Assembly (NCBI RefSeq): GCF_900547735.1
Contig: NZ_URHZ01000021.1
Span: 3,538 to 67,537 of the forward strand
Reading direction: 5' to 3'
From: an uncultured Clostridium sp.
GTDB taxonomy: Bacteria > Bacillota > Clostridia > Lachnospirales > Lachnospiraceae
Length of the DNA: 64,000 nucleotides
Positions within the stretch are counted from its first letter, which is position 1. Every line of letters starts with the position of its first letter. The position numbers and the translations under genes are program-made. Shown one piece after another: positions 45,166-54,546 of the stretch. The notes under the pieces are model-generated. The model was not told the origin of the DNA, did no database searches, and was given only the letters and a program-made list of their open reading frames with translations.

Positions 45166-46044
45166 ATGACTTTAGAATCTTACCGGAATTTTATTGCAAT
45201 TGTAGAATGTGGAAGTATTTTAGCTGCATCAAATAAATTACTGATTGCCCAGCCTTCGCTCAGCAACCAGCTCAAAAATATAGAAGCTTATTATGGAGCA
45301 AAGCTGTTAATCCGAAACCGGCACAAGCTGGAACTGACCGATGCCGGGCGTGTGTTTTATCTGCGGGCAAGGGAAATCTGTCAGGCTGAAGAAAAGCTTC
45401 ACAACGAAATTCACAATAAAAAAACATCTTTTTCCGAACTGTTAAAGCTGTCGATCCCGGCGGGGAACTCCGCCTATTTTCTCCACCATCTGTTCGATGA
45501 TTTCCGGGCCGAATATCCCAATGTCAATTTTGATTTTTATGAAATTCCCAGCGATTTCGCGATTCCCAATGTCCTGAACCATGTGACGGAAATCGGGCTC
45601 ATACGCTCCAACCTCCCCGGCTATGCTTCTCTGGCCGTATACCCCTATGAGAAAGAGAAAATCGTGGCAATCTGCAGACCGGAGCATCCTCTGATGCTGA
45701 AAGGTGATATACTTGATATTTCCCAACTGGCAGATTATCCGCTGGCTGTTCCCTTTGACTGTCTGGATCTCGTCCGCTCTTCCTTTGGGCATTGCCTGCT
45801 GGCACCGAATATTTCGATTATCACTTCTTCCAATGCAACTGCAATCGAGTGGGCCAGATCTTTCGGCACAGTTGCCCTGGCCTCCCTGACAGCGGCCGAT
45901 TTTCAGCATATTCATGACCTGTCGGTGAAACATTTTTCGGATGAAAATCTCTTTATTACCAGTGCTTTTATTGTTAATAAGGAATATCCGCTGTCGCAGG
46001 CGGCACGGAATTTTTTGGGGTTTCATGGGGTTGATGTTGGGTGA
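45166..46044 (+). CDS. LysR-family transcriptional regulator
   Basis: 292 residues. HTH at residues 1-60 (FIAIVECGSILAASNKLLIAQPSLSNQLKNIEAYYGAKLLIRN), effector domain after residue 90. It is divergent from the permease-phosphoribosyltransferase unit across a 187-base AT-rich region, so it probably regulates that unit in response to a nucleobase or nucleotide; this is inference from arrangement. A strong terminator follows at 46182-46221. Confidence 0.85.
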   Translation: MTLESYRNFIAIVECGSILAASNKLLIAQPSLSNQLKNIEAYYGAKLLIRNRHKLELTDAGRVFYLRAREICQAEEKLHNEIHNKKTSFSELLKLSIPAGNSAYFLHHLFDDFRAEYPNVNFDFYEIPSDFAIPNVLNHVTEIGLIRSNLPGYASLAVYPYEKEKIVAICRPEHPLMLKGDILDISQLADYPLAVPFDCLDLVRSSFGHCLLAPNISIITSSNATAIEWARSFGTVALASLTAADFQHIHDLSVKHFSDENLFITSAFIVNKEYPLSQAARNFLGFHGVDVG

Positions 46045-46181
46045 AGGGATGGGATAAGGAGCCAATGTAGATTTGTTGTCTGATCGGGAAAATTAAATTA
46101 ACAGTAATGTAATTATTATTAGAAAATGGTGGAGTTTTTAGATTTACTTGCTTTGAGTCTGTAAATCTCTGTATCCGGAGG

Positions 46182-46221
46182 GCGTTGCTCCATAGATGAG
46201 CAATCATCTATGGAGCAACGC
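46182..46221 (+). terminator. Strong intrinsic terminator after the LysR gene
   Basis: GCGTTGCTCCATAGATG pairs over 17 bp with its complement across a 6-base loop, followed by TCCCTTTTT. It marks the right end of the ordinary chromosomal block. Confidence 0.8.
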
Positions 46222-46287
46222 TCCCTTTTTGTACCCTCAAATAGAAAACGGACTCCGAAGAGTCCTCTATCCGTGGTATAATTAATT

Positions 46288-47871
46288 ATGCGAATAAACA
46301 ATTATACTATAAAAGATTATACCGAACTTGGCGCAACTTATCAACTGGTTTTGCCATTAAGTTTGGAAGGTCTGGTTCCGAACGATGATTCTGTCCGACT
46401 GCTGAGCCACGAATTGGAGGATTTAGATTACAGCAAGTTGTATCTGGCTTACTCTGCCAAAGGCAGAAATCCGGCAGTGGATCCTAAGACTATGTTCAAG
46501 ATCCTGACTTACGCTTATTCTCAAACGATTTACTCTTCCAGAAAAATTGAAACTGCCTGCCGCAGAGACATCAACTTCATGTGGCTGCTGGCCGGACAGA
46601 AAGCACCGGATCACAGCACCATTGCCCGGTTCCGAACCGGTTTTCTTCTTAAAGCCTGCGAGGACCCTTGCTGCGGCGGGAGAGCTGTCTAAAGAGACCT
46701 TGTTCATTGACGGTACAAAGGCCTGTGCCAACAAATACACCTTTGTCTGGAAGAAGTCGATGGCCAGATGGGAAGAAAAAATGTATGAGAAAATAGGAAA
46801 CGCCGTTGGGTTGCTGAACCATGAATACATCCAGTCATTTACCGTGTCACGTAAGCAACGGGCAGAGGATTTGCAAAGAATTCTGGACTTTTTGGAAGCG
46901 TATACAAAAGAGCACGGCATTGTATTTGTATCCGGCCGTGGGAAAAGAAAAACGGCTCATCAGCGTTATCAGGAGATGTTCCGCCGTTTCCTTGACCGCC
47001 AGAGGCTCTATGATCTGCATCGTTCTCATTTGGAAGGGCGCAACAGCTATTCCAAAACCAATGTGGATGCCACGTTTATGCATATGAAAGACGACCACAT
47101 GAGAAATGCCCAGTTAAAACCGGGATACAACGTCCAGATTGGAGTAGACAGTGAATATATTGTTTCAGCCGAGATATTTCAAGAGCGAAATGATGTGTGG
47201 ACCCTAATCCCATTTCTAAAACACATGGAAAAGGATCTGGGGTTTCGTTATCCCAGCGTGACAGCAGATTCCGGTTACGAAAGCGAGGAGGGCTACCACT
47301 ATCTGCAGGAACACCGGCAGACTCCTTATATCAAACCGCAGACATATGAACAATGGAAAAAGCGTAGTTTTAAAAAAGACATCAGCAAGCGGGAAAACAT
47401 GGCATATGACGAGGCTGCTGATATCTATACCTGCCACGCCGAAAAAGAGCTGCGCGCACTATACATAAAAAAGCAGAAAAGCAAAAGCGAGTACGAATCC
47501 GAAGTAACGGTATATGAATGTGAAAACTGTGTGGGCTGCCCCAACAAAGAGGCATGCACGAAAGCCAGGGGAAACAAACGTCTGTATGTTTTCAAAACCT
47601 TCATAGAGAGGCGGAAGGAATCCTATGAAAATATCATGAGCGAAACGGTAGTTCTGTATCGGATGAACCGATGAACCGATCGCTCCAGGTAGAAGGAGCC
47701 TTCGGGGTGTTAAAAAATGACTATGAGTTTCGAAGATTTTTACTGCGGGGGAAAATCCGAGTGAAACTGGAGATTCTGCTGCTGTGCATGAGGTATAACA
47801 TCAACAAACTCCATGCTAAAATTCAGAACGGACGGACAGGGAGCCATCTGTTTTTGTTAAAAACCGCATAG
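46288..47871 (+). pseudogene. IS1182-family transposase, frameshifted remnant
   Basis: Three frame-shifted pieces make up one IS1182-type DDE transposase. Piece 1 (46288-46692) has the N-terminal domain with AYSQTIYSSRKIETACRRDI and DHSTIARFR. Piece 2 (in-frame from about 46657 to 47674) has LFIDGTK, the DDE-type core TADSGYESEE and the zinc-like CENCVGCPNKEAC. Piece 3 (47671-47871) has the closing VEGAFGVLKNDYEFRRFLLRGK. The first break near 46660 seems to include a small deletion (also GTK-ACANKYTF lacks residues usual there). The second is an exact 8-base duplication, GATGAACC twice at about 47662-47678. A bidirectional hairpin (47911-47954) follows. Confidence 0.85.
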
Positions 47872-47910
47872 AAAAGAGGAAGAAATCAAGAGAGTTATTA
47901 AAGTACGCCA

Positions 47911-47954
47911 AAAAAACGGTTGGAATTCTGGTTTGCAGATTCCATCCGTTTTTT
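47911..47954. terminator. Bidirectional hairpin after the transposase remnant
   Basis: AAAAAACGG-TGGAAT pairs with ATTCCA-CCGTTTTTT, with A- and T-runs at the two ends, giving termination on both strands. Further right, near 47991-48016, GCGACACCCCCTT resembles an outer IS1182-type end; no matching left end was found, so the copy is probably truncated on the left. Confidence 0.55.
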
Positions 47955-48026
47955 GTCCGCATAGAACGAGGGGCATCGTTCTATCACTTTGTTTCAGTGA
48001 TTTTGCGACACCCCCTTGAGTAAGAT

Positions 48027-49933
48027 TTATAATGGATCAGCTCCATATTTTTCTAATTCATTTTTCACTTCATCCACAGTCTTTGGATACAAATACTGCA
48101 AAGCAAAATCGTACCATTGATGATTCTGATTTGACATCAGCGATTTTGTAGGGGAATTATTTATAACGTGCGTACTGATTTTATAAGGCAAGTGCATCCC
48201 AAGGCATATGAGGATCAATGAATTGAGCGAAGTCGTTTCGCCCTTCACTACTCTCTGTACCGTTGCCTCATTCAAGCCTGTGCGTCTGCCGATTTCTGCC
48301 GCAGTTACATTTCTCCAGGTCATAGCCTTATCCAAGCAGACGGTATAGTCAATTGGCAACTCACTAAAGAAACGATTTTCCTCTGCTACCGTTTCAGCCA
48401 CCAACTTGATCTGCTTATCTTTCGATGAATTCTCATACCCGTCATGGAAAGTAACGTTGAAATCCACAGCCGATGCTTTATCACGATTTAAGAAGCATTC
48501 ACTGTGATACTGCTGACTAATCTTAGATTTGACTGACAAATCAAAGACAAGGCAACACTCATCCATATGATTGCGGGCATAATGCGTAAGCGCAGCATTC
48601 CCATCTTCATCTTGCTCCACATACAGATTGCTGTCTACAACCAGATGTGAATCCACATACAAATATCGGCCTTTCTCCAAGACATCACGAAACTGCGGAT
48701 TGCTAAATTTCATAATGGCAAGATCATACGTGGAAATAGAGAATGTCTGATTCGACTTTAAAAATCCTTTTGTTGCCTTATGCGTTTTCACATATCTGCC
48801 ATCAATATATGTAAATGCTCCGAGTGCCTCTTCATATCCGGCATCCAACATTCTGATTTTAGCAGCTGTCCTGGAAACACCAAAATCTAAGACCAATTGA
48901 TCGATAATTGGCTCGATAATATCGATCATGTCATAAGCACTCAGGCTTTTTCGATATGTGGAGATAAGGCTTTCTACTCGTTTCTTAACCATTGCCAAAG
49001 GCATCTGGATTTTAGGAGTCAGTGCATTGGCCTGCCACTCCATCCAATCAACAACGTTCCACTCGGCCTTATCGCCAACAACACCACCTTCAACCCGGTA
49101 GCCAATGTTCGTAAGGTCTTTATTATACAGCCTTGCAAGAGCAAACGCCTTCTGATGCTTATCCCAGTAAACACACTCATGAATGATGGTATTATTGGTT
49201 GCCCCAAGTACATACATAAATGCAACAGCCTTATCCACCAATATCGTCTTCTCCGGAATTACCTCAGAAACGATCTGCTCTGTTTCTGAATCATATAACT
49301 CCGTTTCGCATTCATGGAAATAACTTCTGCCAAAGATAGATCCTTCCTTATGTAATATTGACAAAACGAACATTTAAACCCATGCTCTCAGCCAGTTCGA
49401 TGGGATTTACCCAAATTGGCTCAAGCAGTGCCTTCTTATAACAATCACGCAGGAACTGCTCGGTCACCTTTTCCAGGTTATCTTTATTAATCACCGGAAC
49501 AAGTGCATCATCCATCGGCTTTTTTGCACGATTGTTCCGCTTGTAATCGGACACCTCAAATATCTCAAAATCTGCTAAATCCTGTGCCAAGTCTCCCCGA
49601 CAACGAATCATCATCCAGATTTTCTTTTCTTCAGTATCATCATAATGGTAATCCGCCTCATGGATTTCAAAAACTACTGACAGAGCCACGTCAAATTGGA
49701 TTGCCATTTCTGGTAAATCTTCGACCCATACAATGCTCCACATTAACAGCCTGAATCTCAGTTTCTCCTGCCCTGTGTATCTTGTACAATTCAATGTCCA
49801 AGTCATCCATATTTTCACGCAGAAATTCCTCTGCCGCTGCCCAGAACTGATTATCAAATGTTTGTGCGACATATTCTGTAAATGAGTGGCTGTCTGCCAC
49901 ACGCAATTTCCCCCTGTTTCCAGTCTTTTTCAA
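48027..49933 (-). pseudogene. HTH/ImmA-IrrE-type metallopeptidase gene with two frameshifts
   Basis: Three minus-strand pieces join into a protein of about 635 residues. N-terminal 80-residue piece (49933-49691), middle piece (frame from about 49720 to 49348, VEDLPEMAIQFD ... IELAESMGLNVRF) and C-terminal piece (49373-48027, LHKEGSIFGRSYFHECE onward). Each junction needs a shift of one extra or two missing bases. The C-terminal piece has an ImmA/IrrE-like zinc region in which the expected HExxH reads HECVY: the second His codon is TAC (Tyr). A C-terminal HTH follows (VTAAEIGRRTGLNEATVQRVV). Intact relatives couple a protease to a DNA-binding domain and often sit near mobile elements. This copy is very likely inactive. 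Confidence 0.7.
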
Positions 49934-49944
49934 AAGACTTTTAA

Positions 49945-50142
49945 TTATTCTGAATCTGATTCTTCTCCATCATCCTCAATAACGACCTTATAATTTTTTC
50001 GCAATCCGGAACGTGTTTTAGAAACAAATGCATGGAATTGCCTTGTATTTTTAAGTCCCAGAATAGCGGTGCATTGCGAGGCATTACCAAAGGCTATAAT
50101 TTCTTCTGTGCGTTCATCATACACAGTATAATACTTTCCCAA
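49945..50142 (-). CDS. Small conserved protein of unknown function
   Basis: 65 residues from a TTG at 50142 with GGAGGAGG just before it (a GTG at 50160 is possible). The sequence begins GKYYTVYDERTEEIIAFG and ends in an acidic tail (EDDGEESDSE). The core looks like a compact alpha/beta fold with a possible HTH-like stretch ASQCTAILGLKNTRQFHAFV, which recalls small accessory DNA-binding modules. It lies between the McrC-type gene and the peptidase pseudogene, all on the same strand. No function is assigned. Confidence 0.6.
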   Translation of the reverse strand: MGKYYTVYDERTEEIIAFGNASQCTAILGLKNTRQFHAFVSKTRSGLRKNYKVVIEDDGEESDSE

Positions 50143-50211
50143 TTTCCCTCCTCCAACCACTTATATGTTCATATACTAATGATGGAATAAAGCCCCATGT
50201 ATGTACCCGTG

Positions 50212-51561
50212 CTACGATAATACTTTCTTAATTTCGTCAGCATTGCCATCATTTCCCATAATCAACTCATAATACCGAACTGGTTCAGCGCTAAGTGGAA
50301 GATAGAAATCCTGGGTACTTTCCATCTTTTTCAATCGCGTAACTTCTCCAGGGAATATAAACCCACACATTTTAACTCCAGTTAACAAAACATATGATAG
50401 TAATTGATGACTATCTGCGCGAACTGGACGGCTGTCTGGCTTATACTTTGCATCTAAAACCATAGATGGCTCCCCGGTTTGTTTATCACAAACAATAATA
50501 TCCGGGATACAATACGTCATTAAGTGAATACCTTTTTCCGAATACTCTGTATTTGCGATTCCATTTTGCAGGAACAGCTTTTGCGAATACTTCTCCAACT
50601 TATATTTGTCAGCAGACAAGATTTCCTTTAATATTGTCCTGGTATAGAATTCAAATAGCGTTTCCATATTAATGACATATGGAATTGTAAAAACACTTTT
50701 CTTTGTAGTACAACCATCGTTTTCTAAATATGTGTGCTGTTTCTGACCTAAAATTGCTCTGGACTGTTGAATCACAGGCTTGTAATATGAATACAAACCG
50801 CTTACAGCAACTGAATTAAAATCACTGTTGTTAATTCTTGTATTAGAAACGTGCCGAAGCGAATTCACACAAAAACCGATACGGTTTTTAATTGACGCAT
50901 TATCCTGAAACCGTTTCTTAAGCGTTGTCTTACTTTTAAGTAATGCTGCCTTGATTATTCTGTTTTCAATATTATCTTCTGTAAAATCGACATATTTACA
51001 AAAGAATTTGTCACTTCTTCCACGAGCCGTATTGTGTTTGATATTCTTTGAAACATCAATTTTCCCACGTAACTTTGCCGTGTAATTTTCCTTTTTATAG
51101 ATGAGAGACTTCTTGAGACCCTTTTTGCACAAAGAATAACAAGCGTTCAAAAAACTCAAGGCATATAATATTTCCGCATCTGAATCATCATCCTGCTCAA
51201 GTTGAATCACTGGCTGATCATAAAAAATCCGATATAGGAACTTGTTTTCCTTATTCAGTTCTTCTGTGTATGCCTCGTATTCATCGTCTTTCAAAACCTT
51301 TTCAAGCATCCGCCACGGATTCATTCCGTAGCTAGAAGAAACAATCAATATATGTTCTTTTCCGTTATCATGGATTGGGGCACCGTTGATATCAAAAACA
51401 CGGCCTACTCCAACTAATCCACTGGTCCATAAGCCATTGTTGTACTGATGGATACCAAAATTATCTTCCGGTCTCTGTAGATTTATCTTTCCCCAGAAAC
51501 CATCGCTCTCATCTATCTGGCTCCAATCATCTATTCTGTGTGGTATTATTCCTTTTGCCAT
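50212..51561 (-). CDS. McrC-family nuclease subunit of an McrBC-like restriction system
   Basis: 449 residues. The N-terminal half matches McrC (FLNACYSLCKKGLKKSLIYKKENYTAKLRGKID); the C-terminal half is a PD-(D/E)xK nuclease with Asp354 (PDIIV), Asp370 and Lys372 (MVLDAKYK). McrC joins the hexameric McrB GTPase/ATPase and cuts DNA. It starts 13 bases after the stop of the double AAA+ gene, with GTGAGGGATT before the ATG, so it is in one operon with it. Together with the two methyltransferase genes upstream it fits the LlaJI-type arrangement rather than a solitary type IV enzyme. Confidence 0.85.
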   Translation of the reverse strand: MAKGIIPHRIDDWSQIDESDGFWGKINLQRPEDNFGIHQYNNGLWTSGLVGVGRVFDINGAPIHDNGKEHILIVSSSYGMNPWRMLEKVLKDDEYEAYTEELNKENKFLYRIFYDQPVIQLEQDDDSDAEILYALSFLNACYSLCKKGLKKSLIYKKENYTAKLRGKIDVSKNIKHNTARGRSDKFFCKYVDFTEDNIENRIIKAALLKSKTTLKKRFQDNASIKNRIGFCVNSLRHVSNTRINNSDFNSVAVSGLYSYYKPVIQQSRAILGQKQHTYLENDGCTTKKSVFTIPYVINMETLFEFYTRTILKEILSADKYKLEKYSQKLFLQNGIANTEYSEKGIHLMTYCIPDIIVCDKQTGEPSMVLDAKYKPDSRPVRADSHQLLSYVLLTGVKMCGFIFPGEVTRLKKMESTQDFYLPLSAEPVRYYELIMGNDGNADEIKKVLS

Positions 51562-51574
51562 AATCCCTCACTTC

Positions 51575-54526
51575 TCAGTAGCTAAATTCTTTTCTCAAAT
51601 CGTCAATAAACTTACCAATGTACTCATTATCAATGGTAACATTTGACTTGTTGAGATTTCCGAATTCTTTAATATAGAGCATTATATTTTCGCTTAATAG
51701 TGCGACCTGCTCATCTCCTGTTGCAGCAGAATGAATTTCAGCTACTGTATGTTCATTCGCAACAAGATTCTCAGTTACATCCAGTATACCATCTTTTACA
51801 TACTCTCTCATGATAGGAACAACCTGGAAAACAAAATGTTCGATTGCAGCGTCTTCATATCCACGCTTTCTATCTCTCAAAAAGTATGTATGACCAATTT
51901 TTACATCACTCTTTTGATATTCAGTATTAAAGAAACGTTCATCATCAAAAATATGCTGTACCGCATCAAATAGTAACAGTTCAATAGAATTTTCATCTGT
52001 ATTGCCAGATACGTTTTGATAACAGCCCAGAACAACATCTCTATTTGCAGGGCTATCAACAAACATAAATCTTCTCCTGATAGCATAATCTATTGCATCG
52101 ATCGATTTATCCGCCGTATTCATAGTCCCTATAATAAATAAGTTCTTTCCAATAGTAATATCTTTAGTAATATTTCCTGTTAACTTTTCCTTAACTTCAT
52201 ATGGTGTAGAAACCTTACTATTTCTATATTCCAGACCATAAATCAACTCGCCGAAGACTGTTGCAAGATTTGCACGGTTAATTTCATCCACAATCAGATA
52301 AAACTTTGGTGTAGTACCTGTTGTGGCATTATCAGCGGCCGCTTTAGAGAATTCAGCTATTCGACCAAGAATACGATTAACACTAGCATAACTTGGCGTT
52401 GTAGACCCTTTTGGTATTTTAACTTCAATGCCACGGATAAAATCCTCGTACCCATAAGACGGATGAAACTGAACCAAGTCCCAGCCTCCTGTCTGAAGCT
52501 TTGGAGATGCTGATGGATCGGCGTAATCGTCATCACTGAGTTTAAATGATTCCAAATCTTTTGAAATGTCTTCTTGGGATGCAAATGCTTTGCTCAATGC
52601 GGCTGCCGTCGGATCAAGCTGGTTCAGAACAAAACGTTTACTCTCAAATGTTTTTGATGTACCCGGAGGTCCCTGAAAAATCATCTGTCTAATCCCGATA
52701 TTCTCCATTATTTTTTGATAATCTTTCAAATCTACCATTTTTACCACTCCTTTTATCTCGATTTTTATTGTCAATCCTACGTTGGTGTCGAACATTTTTT
52801 CATATTCATCAATGCTAAAAACAATACGTCCACTTATAAGATCTTCAAACTGCTTTTCGGAAACCTCAATGATATCTCCGATTCCATACCAAAGAAATCT
52901 TAAATTAGATATCTTTTCGCCATAATATTTTAATCTTGCATCATCACCCGTTGGCTTTCCTGGTAGTTTTCCCTTCAGAACCTGTTTCACCGATTCTAAA
53001 TATTTTTCTTCCAAGATAATCAAATTATACAGATTATTATACTGAGGATTCGTCCCCATAACTAAACCTATATTCGTCTTATACAAATCAAGATATTTTG
53101 CCAGCAGAATATGTACAGCCGTCATGATATTGACTGTATTATGTTGTATCACTAATTCGGCAGAGTCCGGATTGAATCCATGATTTCTAAATCCACTTAA
53201 GATAATAAACTCAGCATCCGGGCTCCCATCAGAATACGACAGAATATATTCTTCTGTATCATTCTCCGCCTGCCATCTTCCAGTTGCAGCAACATCCAAG
53301 GTGTAATAGGCATGCGTTCCCGATATCTTTCCTGCCCGTACTGTTTCGTACATAAAGCGATTGGCTTTATATTTCTCCACCATATATGAAGCTTTGACTG
53401 TCGGAGTATGGAGACTTTCTATGTATGCAAGATTTGTATTCATCAGCAGAGAGCCTACCAACACATCATATGGGAACACTCCGTTCAAAATCAATGCATC
53501 TATTATACATTCCATCATTCCTCTGAAATCAGAACCCCCTGCTGTTGCTATGGTACTCTTGTAATAAGAGCGAGAATCACTGAGTGAAAATGGTGTAACT
53601 ATTTTTCCACTTTTCACTAATTTTTTTGTGATAGCTGAAATCTTACATAGGCCCGAAATCCCAATATTTAAACTGGACAATGTTCGCTCCAAAAAAGCCT
53701 CTGGATTGATGCTAATAATTCCTCTGGAATGTAAGTCCTTGAGATATGGTGCAATTTGAAAACGGATCTTCTGTCTTATATTATCCAAAATGAAATATGT
53801 ACTTCCCGCTTTCGCAACTAAATACATACAGTGACCTGGTACATAATCATCTGCACTAATTCCAACGTCTTTACAGATATAACTTGTAATAAAATCCTTA
53901 ATCCTGTCGTATATATCCAAAATCAATCTCAATGCATTGGAATCAATGGCTCCGCTGTAATACCTTCTGATATCTTCACGACTTGAACGGAGTTCTTTCA
54001 AATAGGTCATTCTTCTTCGCACTGCCAAATCCAAGCCGTTTCCTACATCCAGTAAATTTTCAGTAAAAATCAATGACACATTATCCGGAATTGACATTAC
54101 TTTTCCATCTGACAATTCTATTTCTTGATTTCTATATTCCATTGCATATAGAACATTACCAAGTAACCTTCCGGCATCTGATCTGTCAATATCATCAAAG
54201 ACAATACAATATTTATTCTGTTTTCCTCTTGCACGATTGCAAAGTTTCATAACTCTTTTTTCAGCATATGCGATGTTTAGTCCATCAGATGCTTTAATTT
54301 GTAAACCATACACAACATCATCATAATCCATCGAAGGATGCACCTGAATAAACTCACAGTGAATTCCATCTTCACTGAATTTGTTAATGTCTTGCAAATC
54401 TGATGAAATATCACGATTAAAAACTTCCTTTGCAGAAAGATTTTTCATACAGATATAGTATGCAATTGCACGTGCATAAAAAGTCTTCCCAGTACCTGGA
54501 CATCCACGTAACAATATATTATCCAT
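51575..54526 (-). CDS. Double McrB-type AAA+ protein
   Basis: 983 residues from the ATG at 54526 (AAAGGAGGTGA upstream). Module 1 (1-300): Walker A GCPGTGKT (8-15), altered Walker B VFDDIDRSD (109-117, canonical DEIN is DDID) and, in place of the GTP-recognition MNTAD, the sequence IFTENLLDVG before an intact RRR finger (170-172). Residues 300-590 have no recognised domain and may bind DNA. Module 2 (597-983): canonical Walker A GPPGTSKT, VDEINRAN and GTMNTADKS plus RRRF, so it should bind GTP or ATP and drive McrC. Module 2 begins at Met597, itself preceded by a strong ribosome site (see finding). It acts with the McrC gene that follows. No modified-base-reading N-terminal domain of E. coli McrB type is present. 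Confidence 0.85.
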   Translation of the reverse strand: MDNILLRGCPGTGKTFYARAIAYYICMKNLSAKEVFNRDISSDLQDINKFSEDGIHCEFIQVHPSMDYDDVVYGLQIKASDGLNIAYAEKRVMKLCNRARGKQNKYCIVFDDIDRSDAGRLLGNVLYAMEYRNQEIELSDGKVMSIPDNVSLIFTENLLDVGNGLDLAVRRRMTYLKELRSSREDIRRYYSGAIDSNALRLILDIYDRIKDFITSYICKDVGISADDYVPGHCMYLVAKAGSTYFILDNIRQKIRFQIAPYLKDLHSRGIISINPEAFLERTLSSLNIGISGLCKISAITKKLVKSGKIVTPFSLSDSRSYYKSTIATAGGSDFRGMMECIIDALILNGVFPYDVLVGSLLMNTNLAYIESLHTPTVKASYMVEKYKANRFMYETVRAGKISGTHAYYTLDVAATGRWQAENDTEEYILSYSDGSPDAEFIILSGFRNHGFNPDSAELVIQHNTVNIMTAVHILLAKYLDLYKTNIGLVMGTNPQYNNLYNLIILEEKYLESVKQVLKGKLPGKPTGDDARLKYYGEKISNLRFLWYGIGDIIEVSEKQFEDLISGRIVFSIDEYEKMFDTNVGLTIKIEIKGVVKMVDLKDYQKIMENIGIRQMIFQGPPGTSKTFESKRFVLNQLDPTAAALSKAFASQEDISKDLESFKLSDDDYADPSASPKLQTGGWDLVQFHPSYGYEDFIRGIEVKIPKGSTTPSYASVNRILGRIAEFSKAAADNATTGTTPKFYLIVDEINRANLATVFGELIYGLEYRNSKVSTPYEVKEKLTGNITKDITIGKNLFIIGTMNTADKSIDAIDYAIRRRFMFVDSPANRDVVLGCYQNVSGNTDENSIELLLFDAVQHIFDDERFFNTEYQKSDVKIGHTYFLRDRKRGYEDAAIEHFVFQVVPIMREYVKDGILDVTENLVANEHTVAEIHSAATGDEQVALLSENIMLYIKEFGNLNKSNVTIDNEYIGKFIDDLRKEFSY
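52738..52754 (-). promoter_or_regulatory. Internal ribosome binding site and start in front of the second AAA+ module
   Basis: On the minus strand AAAAGGAGT (52754-52746) stands eight bases before an in-frame ATG at 52738, giving a 387-residue protein that is exactly module 2. Known E. coli McrB also yields a short form from an internal start. Alternatively two once separate genes have fused. Confidence 0.6.
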
Positions 54527-54546
54527 GATAGTCACCTCCTTTACAG

